Positions 8,111-17,524 of a stretch of 64,000 nucleotides of DNA are shown in pieces; positions within the stretch are counted from its first letter, which is position 1, and each line of letters opens with the position of its first letter. The notes under the pieces were generated by a model. The model ran no database searches. It was not told the DNA's origin and worked only from the letters and a program-made list of their open reading frames with translations. This DNA is from an uncultured Collinsella sp. (GTDB taxonomy: Bacteria > Actinomycetota > Coriobacteriia > Coriobacteriales > Coriobacteriaceae). Both the position numbers and the translations under genes were made by a program. Location of the stretch: positions 62,001 through 126,000 of the forward strand of contig CAUAWV010000001.1 in assembly GCA_958433005.1 (NCBI GenBank). The letters run 5' to 3'.

Positions 8111-8962
8111 CTACTCCTGCGGCACGGCCGGCATGGCCACCGTGGCGGCCGGGTCTTCGCCGGCGCCGTCAACGAGCGGCAGCGTTCCCTCGTGCGCGGG
8201 GGCAACCGGAGCCGTCGCCGCGCCACCGTAGACGGCAGCGGGGGCCTCGTGGCTTTCGGCGGTCGCGCCCTCGGTATCGATTGCCTCCTGGGGCTCATCG
8301 TCAAAGCTCGGGACGCCCTGGGGCTCCGCGGACTCGGGCTCGGGCTCAGAGGCAGCCTCGGCAGACGCCTCGTCGGCAGGCTCAACGGCAGCCTCGGCAG
8401 GCGCCTCATCCTCGGTCGCGTCGCCAGCCTCGTCCCCGGCGTTCGCGGCGGCGACGGCTTCGTGCGGGTCCTTGCCCTCGGCCTCTGCGCGCATTCCCAG
8501 CACCAGGTTGCGCAAACCCGCGACCGTACCGTCCACATCGGGAGCGGGCTGGTCGGCATGCAGATAGGCCCAATCCATCATAAAGGTCGCCGAAGACAGC
8601 GCGCCGATGGCCAGCGCGTCGTCGGGACACGAAAGCTCAACCTCAAAGACACGCTCATCGTGCTCGCTCACGCGCGTGCGGCCGCACGAAATGCTGCCGG
8701 CAAGCCCGGTCTCGTTCATGAGCTCGACCGTCACGTGCTCCAGCAGATGGCAAAGCTCGGTCTGGCCCATGCAGTCCTGGAATTCGCGACCGGAATCGCC
8801 CAGGCACAGATGCTTGGCAATCGCGGGCACCAGGTAGTACACGCGCGCCGTGGCCTCGATGTCCTCCGAGGTCATGAGCGGCATGCCGGGGTTCACCAGC
8901 ACATGCGCGCAGATCTTGTCCTCGCTGACGGTGACCTTAAGGATGTTGAACAGGCCTGCCAT
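8111..8962 (-). CDS. Protein with cyanophycin-synthetase-N-like domain and disordered acidic tail
   Basis: 283 residues. Residues about 60-145 contain LCHLLEHVTVELMNETGL and SCGRTRVSEHDERVFEVEL. This resembles the N-terminal domain of cyanophycin synthetases, whose pattern is HVALELQ, then GRTR, then a Y-x-V-x-EY strand. The ATP-grasp and Mur-ligase parts of that enzyme are absent. From about residue 170 the chain is Ala/Glu/Pro rich and probably disordered. It follows the CorC/CNNM gene by 24 bases in the same orientation with a good GGGGAG site, so the two are likely cotranscribed. The role is unknown and the family link is by motif recognition only. Confidence 0.55.
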   Translation of the reverse strand: MAGLFNILKVTVSEDKICAHVLVNPGMPLMTSEDIEATARVYYLVPAIAKHLCLGDSGREFQDCMGQTELCHLLEHVTVELMNETGLAGSISCGRTRVSEHDERVFEVELSCPDDALAIGALSSATFMMDWAYLHADQPAPDVDGTVAGLRNLVLGMRAEAEGKDPHEAVAAANAGDEAGDATEDEAPAEAAVEPADEASAEAASEPEPESAEPQGVPSFDDEPQEAIDTEGATAESHEAPAAVYGGAATAPVAPAHEGTLPLVDGAGEDPAATVAMPAVPQE

Positions 8963-8986
8963 AACTCTCCCCTACTCTTCCTTGCC

Positions 8987-10360
8987 CTACTCGTCGCCGT
9001 CGTGCGGGTCCGCAGAACCCGCACCCGACGCCGTCAGCTTATCTGCCGAGGGCTCGGAATCCTTCTTATCGGTTTCGGCCGGAGCGATCACGCGAATGAG
9101 CGAGATGCGCTGGCCACGCATCGACTGCACCTTAAACTTGTACCCCGCAACCTCAAACACCTCTCCGATGTCGGGCACCGAGTCGCAAAGCTCCAAAATC
9201 CAGCCGGCGATGGTCTCATAATCATCGCTTTCCTCGAGCGGCCAACCAAGCTCAATCGCGTCATCGCACGAAAAACGCCCATCGACAAGCCACTCGCGGC
9301 GCGAAAGGCGCGTGAGGTACTTGTTGTCGGGGTCGAACTCGTCCTCGATCTCGCCCACGATCTCCTCGACGATGTCCTCGATGGTGATGATGCCGGCCGT
9401 GCCGCCGTACTCGTCCACGACCACTACGATCTGGTCGTGCGAGGTCTGCATCTCGGACAGCAGCGGCAGGATGTCCTTGGTGTCGGGCACAAAGGTGGCG
9501 TCGCGCAAAAAGTCGGCGATGGGCTGGTCGCCCTTGCCGTCGAGCGAAGGCTGGATCAGGTCCTTGATGTGCGCGATGCCGGCGACGTTGTCGGGATCCT
9601 CGTGATAGACGGGGATGCGGCTAAAGCCGGTCTGGCGCATGGCGGACAGCACGTCGGCGACCGTCTCGTCGTCCTCGCACATGGTGGTGTCCACGCGCGG
9701 CACCATGACCTCGCGGGCAACGGTGTCGCCCAGGTCGAAGATCTCGTGGATCATGCGCTTTTCCTCGTCGAGCAGATCATCCTGCTCCGAGACCATGTAC
9801 TTGATCTCTTCCTCCGAGACGTTTTGGCGGTCGTCGGCGCTCTTGATGCGCAGGATGCGGGCCAGACCATCGGAGCAAGCGCCGGTCAGCCACACGAGCG
9901 GACGGGCGATCTTTTGAAACACCGAAAGCGGCCCCACGACCTGCTTGGACACGCCTTCGGCGTTGGCGAGGCCGATGCGCTTGGGCACAAGCTCGCCAAT
10001 CACAATGGACACAAAGGCGACCGCGACGGTGATGATGACCGGCGCCAGGCCGCGCGCGATGGCGGAAAGCGGCGCGATGCCAAAGCTCATGAGCCATGTG
10101 GCAAGCGGGTCGGACAGGCTCGTTGAGGCGACGGCGGACGAGGCGAACCCCACGAGCGTGATGGCGACCTGGATGGTGGCGAGCAGCTGGTCGGAATCGG
10201 CGGCGAGCTGGACGGCGCGCTCGGCGCGCTTATCGCCCTCCTCGGCATCGTGTTCCAACACGGCGCGCTTAGCCGTGGTGAGCGCCATCTCGGACATGGA
10301 GAAGTAGCCGTTGATAAGCGTCAGGACGAGCGTGGTAATAAGGGAGATGGTTATGTCCAT
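8987..10360 (-). CDS. CNNM/CorC (hemolysin C) family membrane transporter
   Basis: 457 residues from the ATG at 10360, chosen because the protein then begins MDITISLITTLVLTLINGYF, directly in the first membrane helix of the DUF21 domain (about 1-180). A longer frame reaching 10438 would add an implausible tail. Then come a CBS pair (about 205-330, with VPRVDTTM and DEYGGTAGIITIEDI) and a CorC/HlyC C-terminal domain (about 345-425). CNNM/CorC proteins export Mg2+ or Co2+ and sense Mg-ATP through CBS. The tail after residue 430 is low complexity. Likely operon with the downstream cyanophycin-synthetase-N-like gene. Confidence 0.85.
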   Translation of the reverse strand: MDITISLITTLVLTLINGYFSMSEMALTTAKRAVLEHDAEEGDKRAERAVQLAADSDQLLATIQVAITLVGFASSAVASTSLSDPLATWLMSFGIAPLSAIARGLAPVIITVAVAFVSIVIGELVPKRIGLANAEGVSKQVVGPLSVFQKIARPLVWLTGACSDGLARILRIKSADDRQNVSEEEIKYMVSEQDDLLDEEKRMIHEIFDLGDTVAREVMVPRVDTTMCEDDETVADVLSAMRQTGFSRIPVYHEDPDNVAGIAHIKDLIQPSLDGKGDQPIADFLRDATFVPDTKDILPLLSEMQTSHDQIVVVVDEYGGTAGIITIEDIVEEIVGEIEDEFDPDNKYLTRLSRREWLVDGRFSCDDAIELGWPLEESDDYETIAGWILELCDSVPDIGEVFEVAGYKFKVQSMRGQRISLIRVIAPAETDKKDSEPSADKLTASGAGSADPHDGDE

Positions 10361-10471
10361 CGGGAGTTTCTCGAACCTCCAAGATTCGGGACGTTGGGTA
10401 GTAAGCGTAGGTGACGGATAGGGCAGTTGCGCCGGCACCCAAACGAGGACGCGGGCGCGCAGGCATGGTCG

Positions 10472-11155
10472 CTAGATTACGAAGAGGATCACCGCCATGA
10501 ACTGGAAGATACTGCCGGCGAGCACCCACAAGTGAAACACACTGTGCAGGTAACGCACGTTTTTGGCGATATAGAACGGCACGCCCGCGGTGTAGCACAC
10601 GCCGCCGACGGCGAGCAGGGCAAGTGCCACGGGGTTGAGCAGTGCCACAAGTTCGGGCAGCTTAAAAACAACGAGCCAGCCCATCAGCAGGTAGACCAGG
10701 CCACTTACCCAGTGCGGTTGACGCTCGCGCATAAAGCACTCGAGGGCGATGCCGATAATGGCGATGGCCCATACGGCAAAAAACAGCACGGGGCCACCGT
10801 CATTTGCCAGCGTGATGAGGCAAAACGGCGTATAGCTGCCAGCTATGAGCAGGTAGATGCAGCTGTGGTCGATGATACGAAACACGCGCTTGGCGCCCGC
10901 TGGCTGAATCGCATGGTAGAGCGTAGAGGCTAGATATTCGAGGATAATGCTGACGCCATAGACAATCGCCGCGGCCATGTGGGCCGGGCCTCCGCCGCGC
11001 AGGGCAGCGAATACGATCAGGAGCACCAGGCCCGCGATACCCAGCAGGCAGCCGACACCATGGGTGACGGAGTTCATGATCTCCTCGCCCACCGTGTAGT
11101 GTGGAACGGCCGCGGTCTTGGGTCGCGGCTTAGAACTGTCGCTCGAATCGGACAT
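10472..11155 (-). CDS. Hemolysin III / PAQR family membrane protein
   Basis: 227 residues with seven predicted membrane helices. The conserved zinc-site pattern is visible: SxxYH in LASTLYHA, the Asp-His pair in IIDHSCIYLLIAGSYTP, and HxxxH in YLHSVFHLWVLAGS. The family includes YqfA and bacterial relatives of adiponectin receptors, with suspected hydrolase activity on lipids. The start is set at ATG 11155 because GGAGG sits 11 bases upstream and the alternative upstream codon is TTG overlapping that site. It is divergent from the hydrolase gene. Confidence 0.88.
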   Translation of the reverse strand: MSDSSDSSKPRPKTAAVPHYTVGEEIMNSVTHGVGCLLGIAGLVLLIVFAALRGGGPAHMAAAIVYGVSIILEYLASTLYHAIQPAGAKRVFRIIDHSCIYLLIAGSYTPFCLITLANDGGPVLFFAVWAIAIIGIALECFMRERQPHWVSGLVYLLMGWLVVFKLPELVALLNPVALALLAVGGVCYTAGVPFYIAKNVRYLHSVFHLWVLAGSIFQFMAVILFVI

Positions 11156-11261
11156 GCCGGTTACATCCTCCAACGTAAAGAGTTCTCAACACTATATCAA
11201 AGCGTCTAGGTACGTGCGAAATTTGCACCATACGTGACCCTTTGTTTACCCATTCTTTGCT

Positions 11262-11322
11262 TGTTGACGCATCAACGGCGAACATTCATAATGCGCTTGT
11301 TTTAAATGTTGATGTATTAACA
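11262..11322 (+). promoter_or_regulatory. Promoter with two matching operator-like dyads
   Basis: TTGACG (11264-11269), a 17 base spacer and CATAAT (11287-11292) form one of the best promoter matches in the window. TGTTGACGCATCAACG (11262-11277) overlaps the -35 and TGTTGATGTATTAACA (11307-11322) lies just after the expected start point. Both fit TGTTGAYGYATYAACR, a dyad such as TetR- or LacI-type repressors use. The centres are 45 bases apart. No regulator gene is adjacent. Confidence 0.65.
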
Positions 11323-11341
11323 TCTTATAGGAGAATACCGC

Positions 11342-12307
11342 ATGGCTCAAAACGCACATTCCCATCGAAAGCTCAAGATAGCCGGCATCGTTGCACTGGT
11401 GGCTGTCGTTGCGCTGCTCGGATTTGCCGGCAACTTTCTGTTTGACTTCGCGCTGAATCCCCGCGCGCCATACACCATGAAGATGATGCAGGACGGCAAG
11501 GACGACAAAGAAAGTGAGCAGCCGGATGCCGAGGGAACCGAGGCGCGGGCATGGTTTAAAGAGAACCGCGAGAGCAGCAGCCTCACCGCAGATGACGGAA
11601 CCAAGCTTGCCGCTTGGTATTTTGCCGCCCCAGAGACCACACACAATTACGCTGTCTGCCTACACGGATACACCGACGAGCCCATCGGTATGGCCCGATA
11701 CGCCAAACGATTCCATGACCGCGGCATGAACGTACTCGCACCCGCCGCCCGCGCCCACGAGCGTTCCGGCGGCGACTATATCGGCATGGGCTGGCCCGAG
11801 CGGCTCGATGTCGTTGCATGGATCGAGCGAATCGTTCAGGCTGACCCCGAGGCGCGCATCCTGGTCTTTGGCGAGTCGATGGGTGCGGCAACCGCCATGG
11901 ACGTCGCGGGGGAATCTCTGCCCGCAAACGTGAAGTGCATTATCGAGGACTGTGGCTATACGAGTGTTTGGGACGAGTTTTCTTTGCAGCTCAAGGACGT
12001 GTTCGGCCTGCCCAGCTTCCCCTTGCTCGATGTAGCAAACTTGGTGTGCAACGTGCGCGCGGGCTACGACTTTCATAAGGCAAGCAGTGTGGAGCAACTC
12101 AAACACGCGACGGTTCCCATGCTGTTTATCCACGGCGACCAGGACACCTTTGTGCCGTATAGTATGCTCGACCAAAACTACGACGCGTGCGCCAGCAAGG
12201 TCAAGCAAAAGCTCACCATCCATGGCGCCACCCACGCCAAGAGTGCGCAAGTTGAACCCGAGCTCTACTGGAATACGGTCGACGACTTCCTCGACGAGAA
12301 TTTTTAG
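11342..12307 (+). CDS. Membrane-anchored alpha/beta hydrolase
   Basis: 321 residues. A single helix (about 13-35) anchors or exports the protein. The alpha/beta hydrolase domain spans about residues 75-320, with the HGYTDEP oxyanion block, the nucleophile elbow GESMGA, an Asp in HGDQDTFVP and the catalytic His in GATHAKS. This composition matches the BAAT/YqiK-like extracellular hydrolases. The substrate is unknown (esters or acyl groups). AGGAG precedes the ATG by 8 bases. Expression is probably controlled by the dyad-bearing promoter just upstream. Confidence 0.83.
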   Translation: MAQNAHSHRKLKIAGIVALVAVVALLGFAGNFLFDFALNPRAPYTMKMMQDGKDDKESEQPDAEGTEARAWFKENRESSSLTADDGTKLAAWYFAAPETTHNYAVCLHGYTDEPIGMARYAKRFHDRGMNVLAPAARAHERSGGDYIGMGWPERLDVVAWIERIVQADPEARILVFGESMGAATAMDVAGESLPANVKCIIEDCGYTSVWDEFSLQLKDVFGLPSFPLLDVANLVCNVRAGYDFHKASSVEQLKHATVPMLFIHGDQDTFVPYSMLDQNYDACASKVKQKLTIHGATHAKSAQVEPELYWNTVDDFLDENF

Positions 12308-12353
12308 GCAAATAGTACGGTTTACTGATCTATCTGACGCCCTAGCACTTCCG

Positions 12354-12392
12354 AAAAGCCGCCCGCGAGCTTTGTGCTCGCGGGCGACTTTT
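12354..12392. terminator. Bidirectional terminator between convergent genes
   Basis: AAAAGCCGCCCGCGAGC pairs with GCTCGCGGGCGACTTTT around a 5 base loop, with A and T runs on both flanks. It can serve both the hydrolase and the DUF362 gene. Confidence 0.9.
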
Positions 12393-12439
12393 GCTCAACT
12401 AACGCTACAAAGGCGCTTGTTTTGTCCAATAGCTAGGCG

Positions 12440-13645
12440 CTACTTGACCTCGATGAGCTCATACTCGCTCGTGCCCAGGCCGATCTTTTCGGCATGCGCG
12501 ATACACGCGCGCCAATCGGTGTCGGGATGTGTGATGCAGAAGGGATCGCGCGCCTGCTCGCCCTCCAGATGCTCGTGGTTATGCTCCATCTTGGCCGCAC
12601 TGTCGGTGAGCTCGGTGTTGGGCAGCGGCTCGGATGCCATAACGGCATCTACGCAGGCCTGGTCGATGGCGACAGGGTCGAAGCTCGCGAACATGCCGAT
12701 ATCGTTGACGATGGGTGTGTCGTTTTCGGGGTGGCAGTCGCAGTTGGGGCTAATATCCATAGCCAGCGAAATATGGAAGCTCGGGCGGCCGTCGACAACA
12801 GCCTTGGTGTACTCGGCGATCTTGTAGTTGAGCACGTCGGCCGCAGCGTCATAGCCGGGCTTGATGGCGTCCTGGTTGCACACGCCGATGCAGCGGCCGC
12901 AGCCCACACAGCGATCGTGGTCGATGGCAGCCACGTGGACCGTGTGGGTGTTACCGTTGGCAAGCTCGCGCTCGCGGGTGTCGTCAAACGAGATAGCGTT
13001 GTGCGCGCAGATCTTCTCGCAGGCACGGCAACCTACGCAGTTGGTGGTATCGACGCTCGGCTTACCAGCGGCATGCTGCTCCATCTTGCCGGCACGGCTG
13101 CCGCCTCCCATACCCAGGTTCTTCATGGCGCCGCCAAAGCCGGCCTGCTCATGACCCTTAAAGTGAGTAAGGCTGATCACGATGTCGGCATCCATGAGCG
13201 CCTGGCCGATCTTGGCCTCGTGCACGTACTCGCCGCCCTCGACCGGGACGAGTGCCTCGTCGGTACCCTTGAGGCCGTCGGCGATGATGACCTGGCAGCC
13301 CGTGGCGTACGGGGTAAAGCCGTTCTGGTAGGCGGTGTCGATGTGCTCGAGCGCGTTTTTGCGGCTACCCACATAGAGCGTGTTGCAGTCGGTGAGGAAG
13401 GGCTTGCCGCCCAGCTCCTTCACGACATCCGCAACGGCGCGGGCATAGTTGGGGCGCAAAAAGCTCAGGTTGCCCAGCTCGCCAAAGTGGATCTTGATGG
13501 CGACGAACTTGTTCTCAAAGTCGATCTGCTCAATACCGGCGCGACGGATGAGGCGCTTGAGCTTATCGAGCTGGCTCTCGCGAGCATGCGTGCGCAGGTT
13601 GGTGAAGTACACCTTAGCGGGTGCTGCGGATGCAGTTGCGGTCAT
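12440..13645 (-). CDS. DUF362 domain protein with two 4Fe-4S clusters
   Basis: 401 residues. The DUF362 region (about 10-195, with KIHFGELGN and the conserved HFKGHEQAGFGGAMKNLGMG block) is followed by two ferredoxin motifs, CVGCRACEKIC and CVGCGRCIGVC, and a C-terminal region containing NCDCHPEN and FASFDPVAIDQAC. Proteins of this type are common in anaerobes and are thought to be cytoplasmic electron carriers or redox proteins, but no reaction is established. A GAGGGG ribosome site precedes the ATG. The gene stands alone, convergent with the hydrolase. Confidence 0.8.
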   Translation of the reverse strand: MTATASAAPAKVYFTNLRTHARESQLDKLKRLIRRAGIEQIDFENKFVAIKIHFGELGNLSFLRPNYARAVADVVKELGGKPFLTDCNTLYVGSRKNALEHIDTAYQNGFTPYATGCQVIIADGLKGTDEALVPVEGGEYVHEAKIGQALMDADIVISLTHFKGHEQAGFGGAMKNLGMGGGSRAGKMEQHAAGKPSVDTTNCVGCRACEKICAHNAISFDDTRERELANGNTHTVHVAAIDHDRCVGCGRCIGVCNQDAIKPGYDAAADVLNYKIAEYTKAVVDGRPSFHISLAMDISPNCDCHPENDTPIVNDIGMFASFDPVAIDQACVDAVMASEPLPNTELTDSAAKMEHNHEHLEGEQARDPFCITHPDTDWRACIAHAEKIGLGTSEYELIEVK

Positions 13646-13739
13646 AGATCTATCCCCTCGGTCTATATGGCGTTACAGACATAGAGGATGGTACCCGTTA
13701 AAGTAGGGTCGAAGTCAAGCACAACGCCGAGTCGTTAGG

Positions 13740-13895
13740 CACTCATTGGGGACAGACTTAAATGACTGAAACCACTCATTGGGGACAGACTTAAATGAGT
13801 GCCGCCAGGGACAGTCCTTGCCAGCCCGGCCGGCGAGCCGGCGATCCGGCAAAGACAGTCCCCGATGACTAGTCGTTTAAGAACGTCCCCAATGG
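13740..13895. repeat. Cluster of three GGGGACAG-type repeat units
   Basis: Two near-identical units (CACTCATTGGGGACAGACTT, first at 13740) are followed by a longer unit with a GCCGGCGAGCCGGC stem and an end reading GACTAGTCGTTTAAGAACGT. The cluster abuts the stop codon of the FtsX-type permease (13896-13898). The 250 bases between genes hold nothing else that I can support. Confidence 0.8.
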
Positions 13896-16562
13896 CTACT
13901 CCTGTACTTTGAGAGCTTCGGACAGGCTGACACGCTTGATCGAGCGCATGTGCAGCAACGCAACGACCAGGTACGTTGCAAAGCCGATGCCCACGCATGC
14001 CGCCATGGACCAGGTCGGCACGTAGATCTCGATATTGCCGTTGTAGGCGAGCAGCATCGAGCGAAAGATGGCCGTGAGCGAGCCAATAATGACTGGCAGG
14101 CTCAGCACGAGCGACGCCGCCACGCACAGCGTGATCGAGCGGATGTACAGATGCGAGATCTCGCTATCTCGATAGCCAAAGACTTTCATATAGCTGATCG
14201 AACGGGCGCTGTGGTCGATCACGGCCTTGGTCAGCAGGTACATAAACAGCAGGAAGATAAACACCGCGAGCCCGACCATCATGCCGATCATTTTGCTCAT
14301 CATGCCGATGAACTGGTCGCCCACGGCGCGCATGTCGTCGGGCGTGGTGTCGCCGGCAAAGTAACGAGCATCGAGGTCGAGCTTCTCGTCGCTCACATAG
14401 CCGTTAAAGTAGGCGGCGTCGTTGTCGAACAGCTCGTTAAAGTCGTCAATACTCATATAGATATTCATGTCCGACTTGGAGCCCCAGGCACAGTCCTTAC
14501 CCGCGTACTCAAGGGAATAATGCTCGCCCTCGTACTTGTCGCTGAGCGTGACCTTCTGACCCTCGCTCCAGCCAAACTTATCGAGCAGACCGCCGCCAAA
14601 GACGACGCGCCCATCGCCGACGTTGAGGTCTTTCCAATAACGCGAATCGGATGAAATACCGTAGACGGAAATCGTCTCCTCGCCATTACCATCGCCACGG
14701 TCGTATTGCAGCTGGTAGACAGCGTATTTCTCGGCCTGCGCGATTGCGCCCGCGCCGTTGTCGGTCGTATTGACCGGATGGATATCGTCGTTGTCAGTGT
14801 CGATCTTAGAGGCCTTGTCGATCAGGTCGATAGCCTCATCGCGGTCGCAGCCGAGGGCATCGGCAAGATCGTCAAGGCGCGCGTAGAGCGCATCCTTCTT
14901 GTCCTGGACCTTGGCAAGCGCATCCTGCGCCGCAGTCAGGCTCTCGGCAGACGGAGATGCGGTCGCGGCATCGGCTGCCGTCTGCGCCGCATCGGCCGCG
15001 TCGTCAAGCTCGTCATCGGCATCCTGGGCGGCGGAAAGCAGCGCGCCGTCAACCGACTGCAAGCGCTCGAGTGCCGACCACTGCTCGCGCTCCTCGGTAG
15101 TGCCCTCGAGCTCCAGCGGCGCCTTGAGTGTGTACTGATGCTCGGCGACCAGGCTCGTCTCGAGGTTGTCCGCATAGTGCGTCATCGTGGGCAGGATCGC
15201 CAGGCCAAAGAGCAAAAGCAGCGACCCAAACGCGATACCCACGAAGAGCGTGGCGAAGTTGCCCAGGTTGCGCAGGAAGATACGCAGGCGGAAGCGGGAA
15301 ACAAAACCCATGCGCTCCGGCAGTTGCATACCACGCTTGGTACCCGATTTGCCGCTCGCCTCGTGACGAAGGAACTGCAACGGCGTCTTGCCCATCTTGC
15401 GAAGCAGGCCCACCAGCGCAATGAGGATGAGCGCGGCGGCGGGAACCACGGCGCACTTCACAAAGATCTCCCAGCTCCAGTACACCTGGAAGGGCGGCAG
15501 GCTATACGAACCGTAATAAAGGCCGCGCATGGGCTCGGTAAAGAACACAACGCCGAGCGCAGTGCCCGAAAGCGCCGCGACCACGCCCACGATAGCGGGA
15601 AGCGCAAGGTAGTGCAGCACGATCTCGCGTCGACGATAGCCGCTGGCGAGCAGCGTGCCGATGATGGCGCTCTCCTCCTCGATGGTGGCGTCGGTGAGCA
15701 CCACAAAGACAAATGCCATGATCACGATGATGATGTCGAGCAACGTCATCCACATCATGGAGTCGCCGTCCACGTCGTCGCGCGCATAGCCAATGCCTTG
15801 GTTGGAATCGGCATCGATCAGATCGTCCACACGCGCATCGGCATCGGTCAGCGCCACGACCATATCCTGCTCCGCATCGATGCGATCCGCGGTGGGGAGG
15901 TCGCGATCGGTAAAGGTAAAGGAGTAGGTGTAGGCGGGCGCGCCGCCGGCATCCTCAAGCGCGGCAAAGCCGGCGTCGGTGACCTCGGCCACGCCGTACG
16001 TGATGGTGTTCACCGTGAAGTCCGAATTGTTGAGGAACAGCGCCTGACTATCGGGCTGGGTCATGATGCCGCAGATGGTGTAGGTGCGACCCTCGAGCTC
16101 GACCTTATCGCCCACGGCGAGGTCGTTGTTGGTGGCGAAGACACGGTCGATTGCCACCTCATCGTCCGTCTTGGGCTGCCTGCCCTCACAGTAGGACGCG
16201 ATATCGACCTTGGTGCGGTGCGCATAGGTGCGCAGCGTGCGCTTGGTGCCGTCGTCGCCGGCGGTCTTTTTGATGATGGCGTCGATGGAGAAATTCTTGT
16301 AGAGCGTGACGCCGCCGACGTCCTCAGCCGCGTCTTCGGCTGCCTTGAGCTGATCTTTGGTGGCCTCGAAGGAGGTGGTCACGCGGCCGTCCTCAATCGT
16401 GTATGCATCGCGCATATCGTCGATAAGGCAGCCGATGGAATGCGCTGCGAGCAAAAAGCCCGAGGTAAGGGCGATGCTTCCGCACATAAGCAAAAAGATG
16501 CCCAGGTACTTGCCGATATTGCGGCGCAGCTCGCGCGGGAGTCGCTTTGCGAGAGGTGTCAT
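13896..16562 (-). CDS. MacB/FtsX-type ABC transporter permease
   Basis: 888 residues. One helix near the N-terminus (about 18-40), a large extracellular region, three helices (about 265-395), a second large extracellular part with an Ala/Asp-rich coiled-coil stretch (about 500-570), and three C-terminal helices: two FtsX units in one chain. Such permeases with a LolD/MacB-like ATPase act as mechanotransmission or lipid/peptide export machines. ATG 16562 is chosen since AGGCGG lies 6 bases upstream and the protein then starts MTPLAKRLPRELRRN. It overlaps the end of the ATPase gene upstream, so the two are coupled. No regulator is adjacent. Confidence 0.85.
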   Translation of the reverse strand: MTPLAKRLPRELRRNIGKYLGIFLLMCGSIALTSGFLLAAHSIGCLIDDMRDAYTIEDGRVTTSFEATKDQLKAAEDAAEDVGGVTLYKNFSIDAIIKKTAGDDGTKRTLRTYAHRTKVDIASYCEGRQPKTDDEVAIDRVFATNNDLAVGDKVELEGRTYTICGIMTQPDSQALFLNNSDFTVNTITYGVAEVTDAGFAALEDAGGAPAYTYSFTFTDRDLPTADRIDAEQDMVVALTDADARVDDLIDADSNQGIGYARDDVDGDSMMWMTLLDIIIVIMAFVFVVLTDATIEEESAIIGTLLASGYRRREIVLHYLALPAIVGVVAALSGTALGVVFFTEPMRGLYYGSYSLPPFQVYWSWEIFVKCAVVPAAALILIALVGLLRKMGKTPLQFLRHEASGKSGTKRGMQLPERMGFVSRFRLRIFLRNLGNFATLFVGIAFGSLLLLFGLAILPTMTHYADNLETSLVAEHQYTLKAPLELEGTTEEREQWSALERLQSVDGALLSAAQDADDELDDAADAAQTAADAATASPSAESLTAAQDALAKVQDKKDALYARLDDLADALGCDRDEAIDLIDKASKIDTDNDDIHPVNTTDNGAGAIAQAEKYAVYQLQYDRGDGNGEETISVYGISSDSRYWKDLNVGDGRVVFGGGLLDKFGWSEGQKVTLSDKYEGEHYSLEYAGKDCAWGSKSDMNIYMSIDDFNELFDNDAAYFNGYVSDEKLDLDARYFAGDTTPDDMRAVGDQFIGMMSKMIGMMVGLAVFIFLLFMYLLTKAVIDHSARSISYMKVFGYRDSEISHLYIRSITLCVAASLVLSLPVIIGSLTAIFRSMLLAYNGNIEIYVPTWSMAACVGIGFATYLVVALLHMRSIKRVSLSEALKVQE

Positions 16563-16570
16563 GGCGCCGC

Positions 16571-17284
16571 CTACCAATCGAGCTCGGCGGCCGCGACGGG
16601 CTCGGCGTTGAGCTCGTCCTCGACAATGCGGCCGTCGCGCAGGCGCAGCACGCGGTTGGCCATGCGCGCGATGGCGGCGTTGTGGGTGACGATGATGATC
16701 GTGCAGCCGTAGGTGCGGTTGACATCCTCCATGAGCTGCAGGATTTCTTTGGATGTCTTGTAGTCGAGCGCGCCCGTTGGCTCATCGCAGAGCAAGAGGC
16801 CCGGGTTTTTGACGAGCGCACGGCCGATGGCGCAGCGCTGCTGCTGGCCGCCCGAGACCTGGCGCGGGAACTTGTTGCGGTGCTCGTAGAGACCCAGCGA
16901 ACGCAGCAGGTCGTCGATGTTGAGCGGCTTTTTGGACAGGTGCGCCGTGACCTCGATGTTCTCCTTGATGGTGAGATCGGGCACCAGGTTGTAGAACTGG
17001 AAGACAAAGCCCAGCTCACGGCGTCGGTATTCGCCCAAGTCAGCAGGCTTGAGCGCCGTGAGGTCGCAGCCGTCCACCATGATGGAGCCGCCGTCGGCAT
17101 CCTCCAGGCCGCCGATCAGGTTAAGAAAGGTCGACTTACCCGAGCCCGAGGGCCCCAGCATGACGCAGATCTCGCCGCGGTTGATGGATGTGTCGATGCC
17201 GTCGAGTACCGTCAGGCGCGCATCACCGTCGCCATAGTGTTTCTTGAGCCCTTTGACCTGGACATACGCTTGCTTTGTCGCCAT
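16571..17284 (-). CDS. ABC transporter ATP-binding protein (MacB/LolD type)
   Basis: 237 residues with Walker [11 protein letters not shown]-loop, signature VSGGQQQR, Walker [13 protein letters not shown] and the switch His in IVTHNAAIA. This is the cytosolic motor for the FtsX-type permease encoded immediately downstream. The permease start codon lies 9 bases beyond the last base of this gene's stop. A GGGGG ribosome site lies before the ATG. The upstream 240 bases hold a repeat cluster and no gene. Confidence 0.9.
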   Translation of the reverse strand: MATKQAYVQVKGLKKHYGDGDARLTVLDGIDTSINRGEICVMLGPSGSGKSTFLNLIGGLEDADGGSIMVDGCDLTALKPADLGEYRRRELGFVFQFYNLVPDLTIKENIEVTAHLSKKPLNIDDLLRSLGLYEHRNKFPRQVSGGQQQRCAIGRALVKNPGLLLCDEPTGALDYKTSKEILQLMEDVNRTYGCTIIIVTHNAAIARMANRVLRLRDGRIVEDELNAEPVAAAELDW

Positions 17285-17381
17285 GTTATCCCCCGTTGTT
17301 AGCCTTCTGCCACTTTTCTAGGCTAATAGTAAACCCAGGTGAACTATTTTTAAGCGACGTGCGCGAACTATTTTCCAACCT

Positions 17382-17520
17382 ACTCATTGGGGACAGACTT
17401 AAATGAGTGAAATCGCTCATTTAAGTCTGTCCCCAATGAGTGGTCCCCAAGTGCCGACATATTGGGACAATCCCTGCCAGCCCTGCCGGCGAATCGGCAA
17501 AGACTGTCCCCAATGACTAG
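17382..17520. repeat. GGGGACAG repeat pair with 26 bp perfect arms
   Basis: Bases 17382-17407 and 17416-17441 are perfect reverse complements of 26 bases with an 8 base loop (unit core GGGGACAGACTTAAATGAG). A further related unit with a CTGCCGGC stem ends at 17520, four bases before the ABC-2 permease stop codon region at 17525. Confidence 0.85.
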
Positions 17521-17524
17521 GTGG

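Noticed and set aside
7823..10126. 767-residue open frame on the plus strand
   Set aside because: It lies antisense to the YtxH-like, cyanophycin-synthetase-N-like and CNNM genes. Its composition is Arg/Gly/His/Leu rich as expected from GC-rich reverse frames, and there is no domain or ribosome site.
14706..16712. 668-residue open frame on the plus strand
   Set aside because: Shadow of the FtsX-type permease, with no recognisable motif and atypical His/Arg content.
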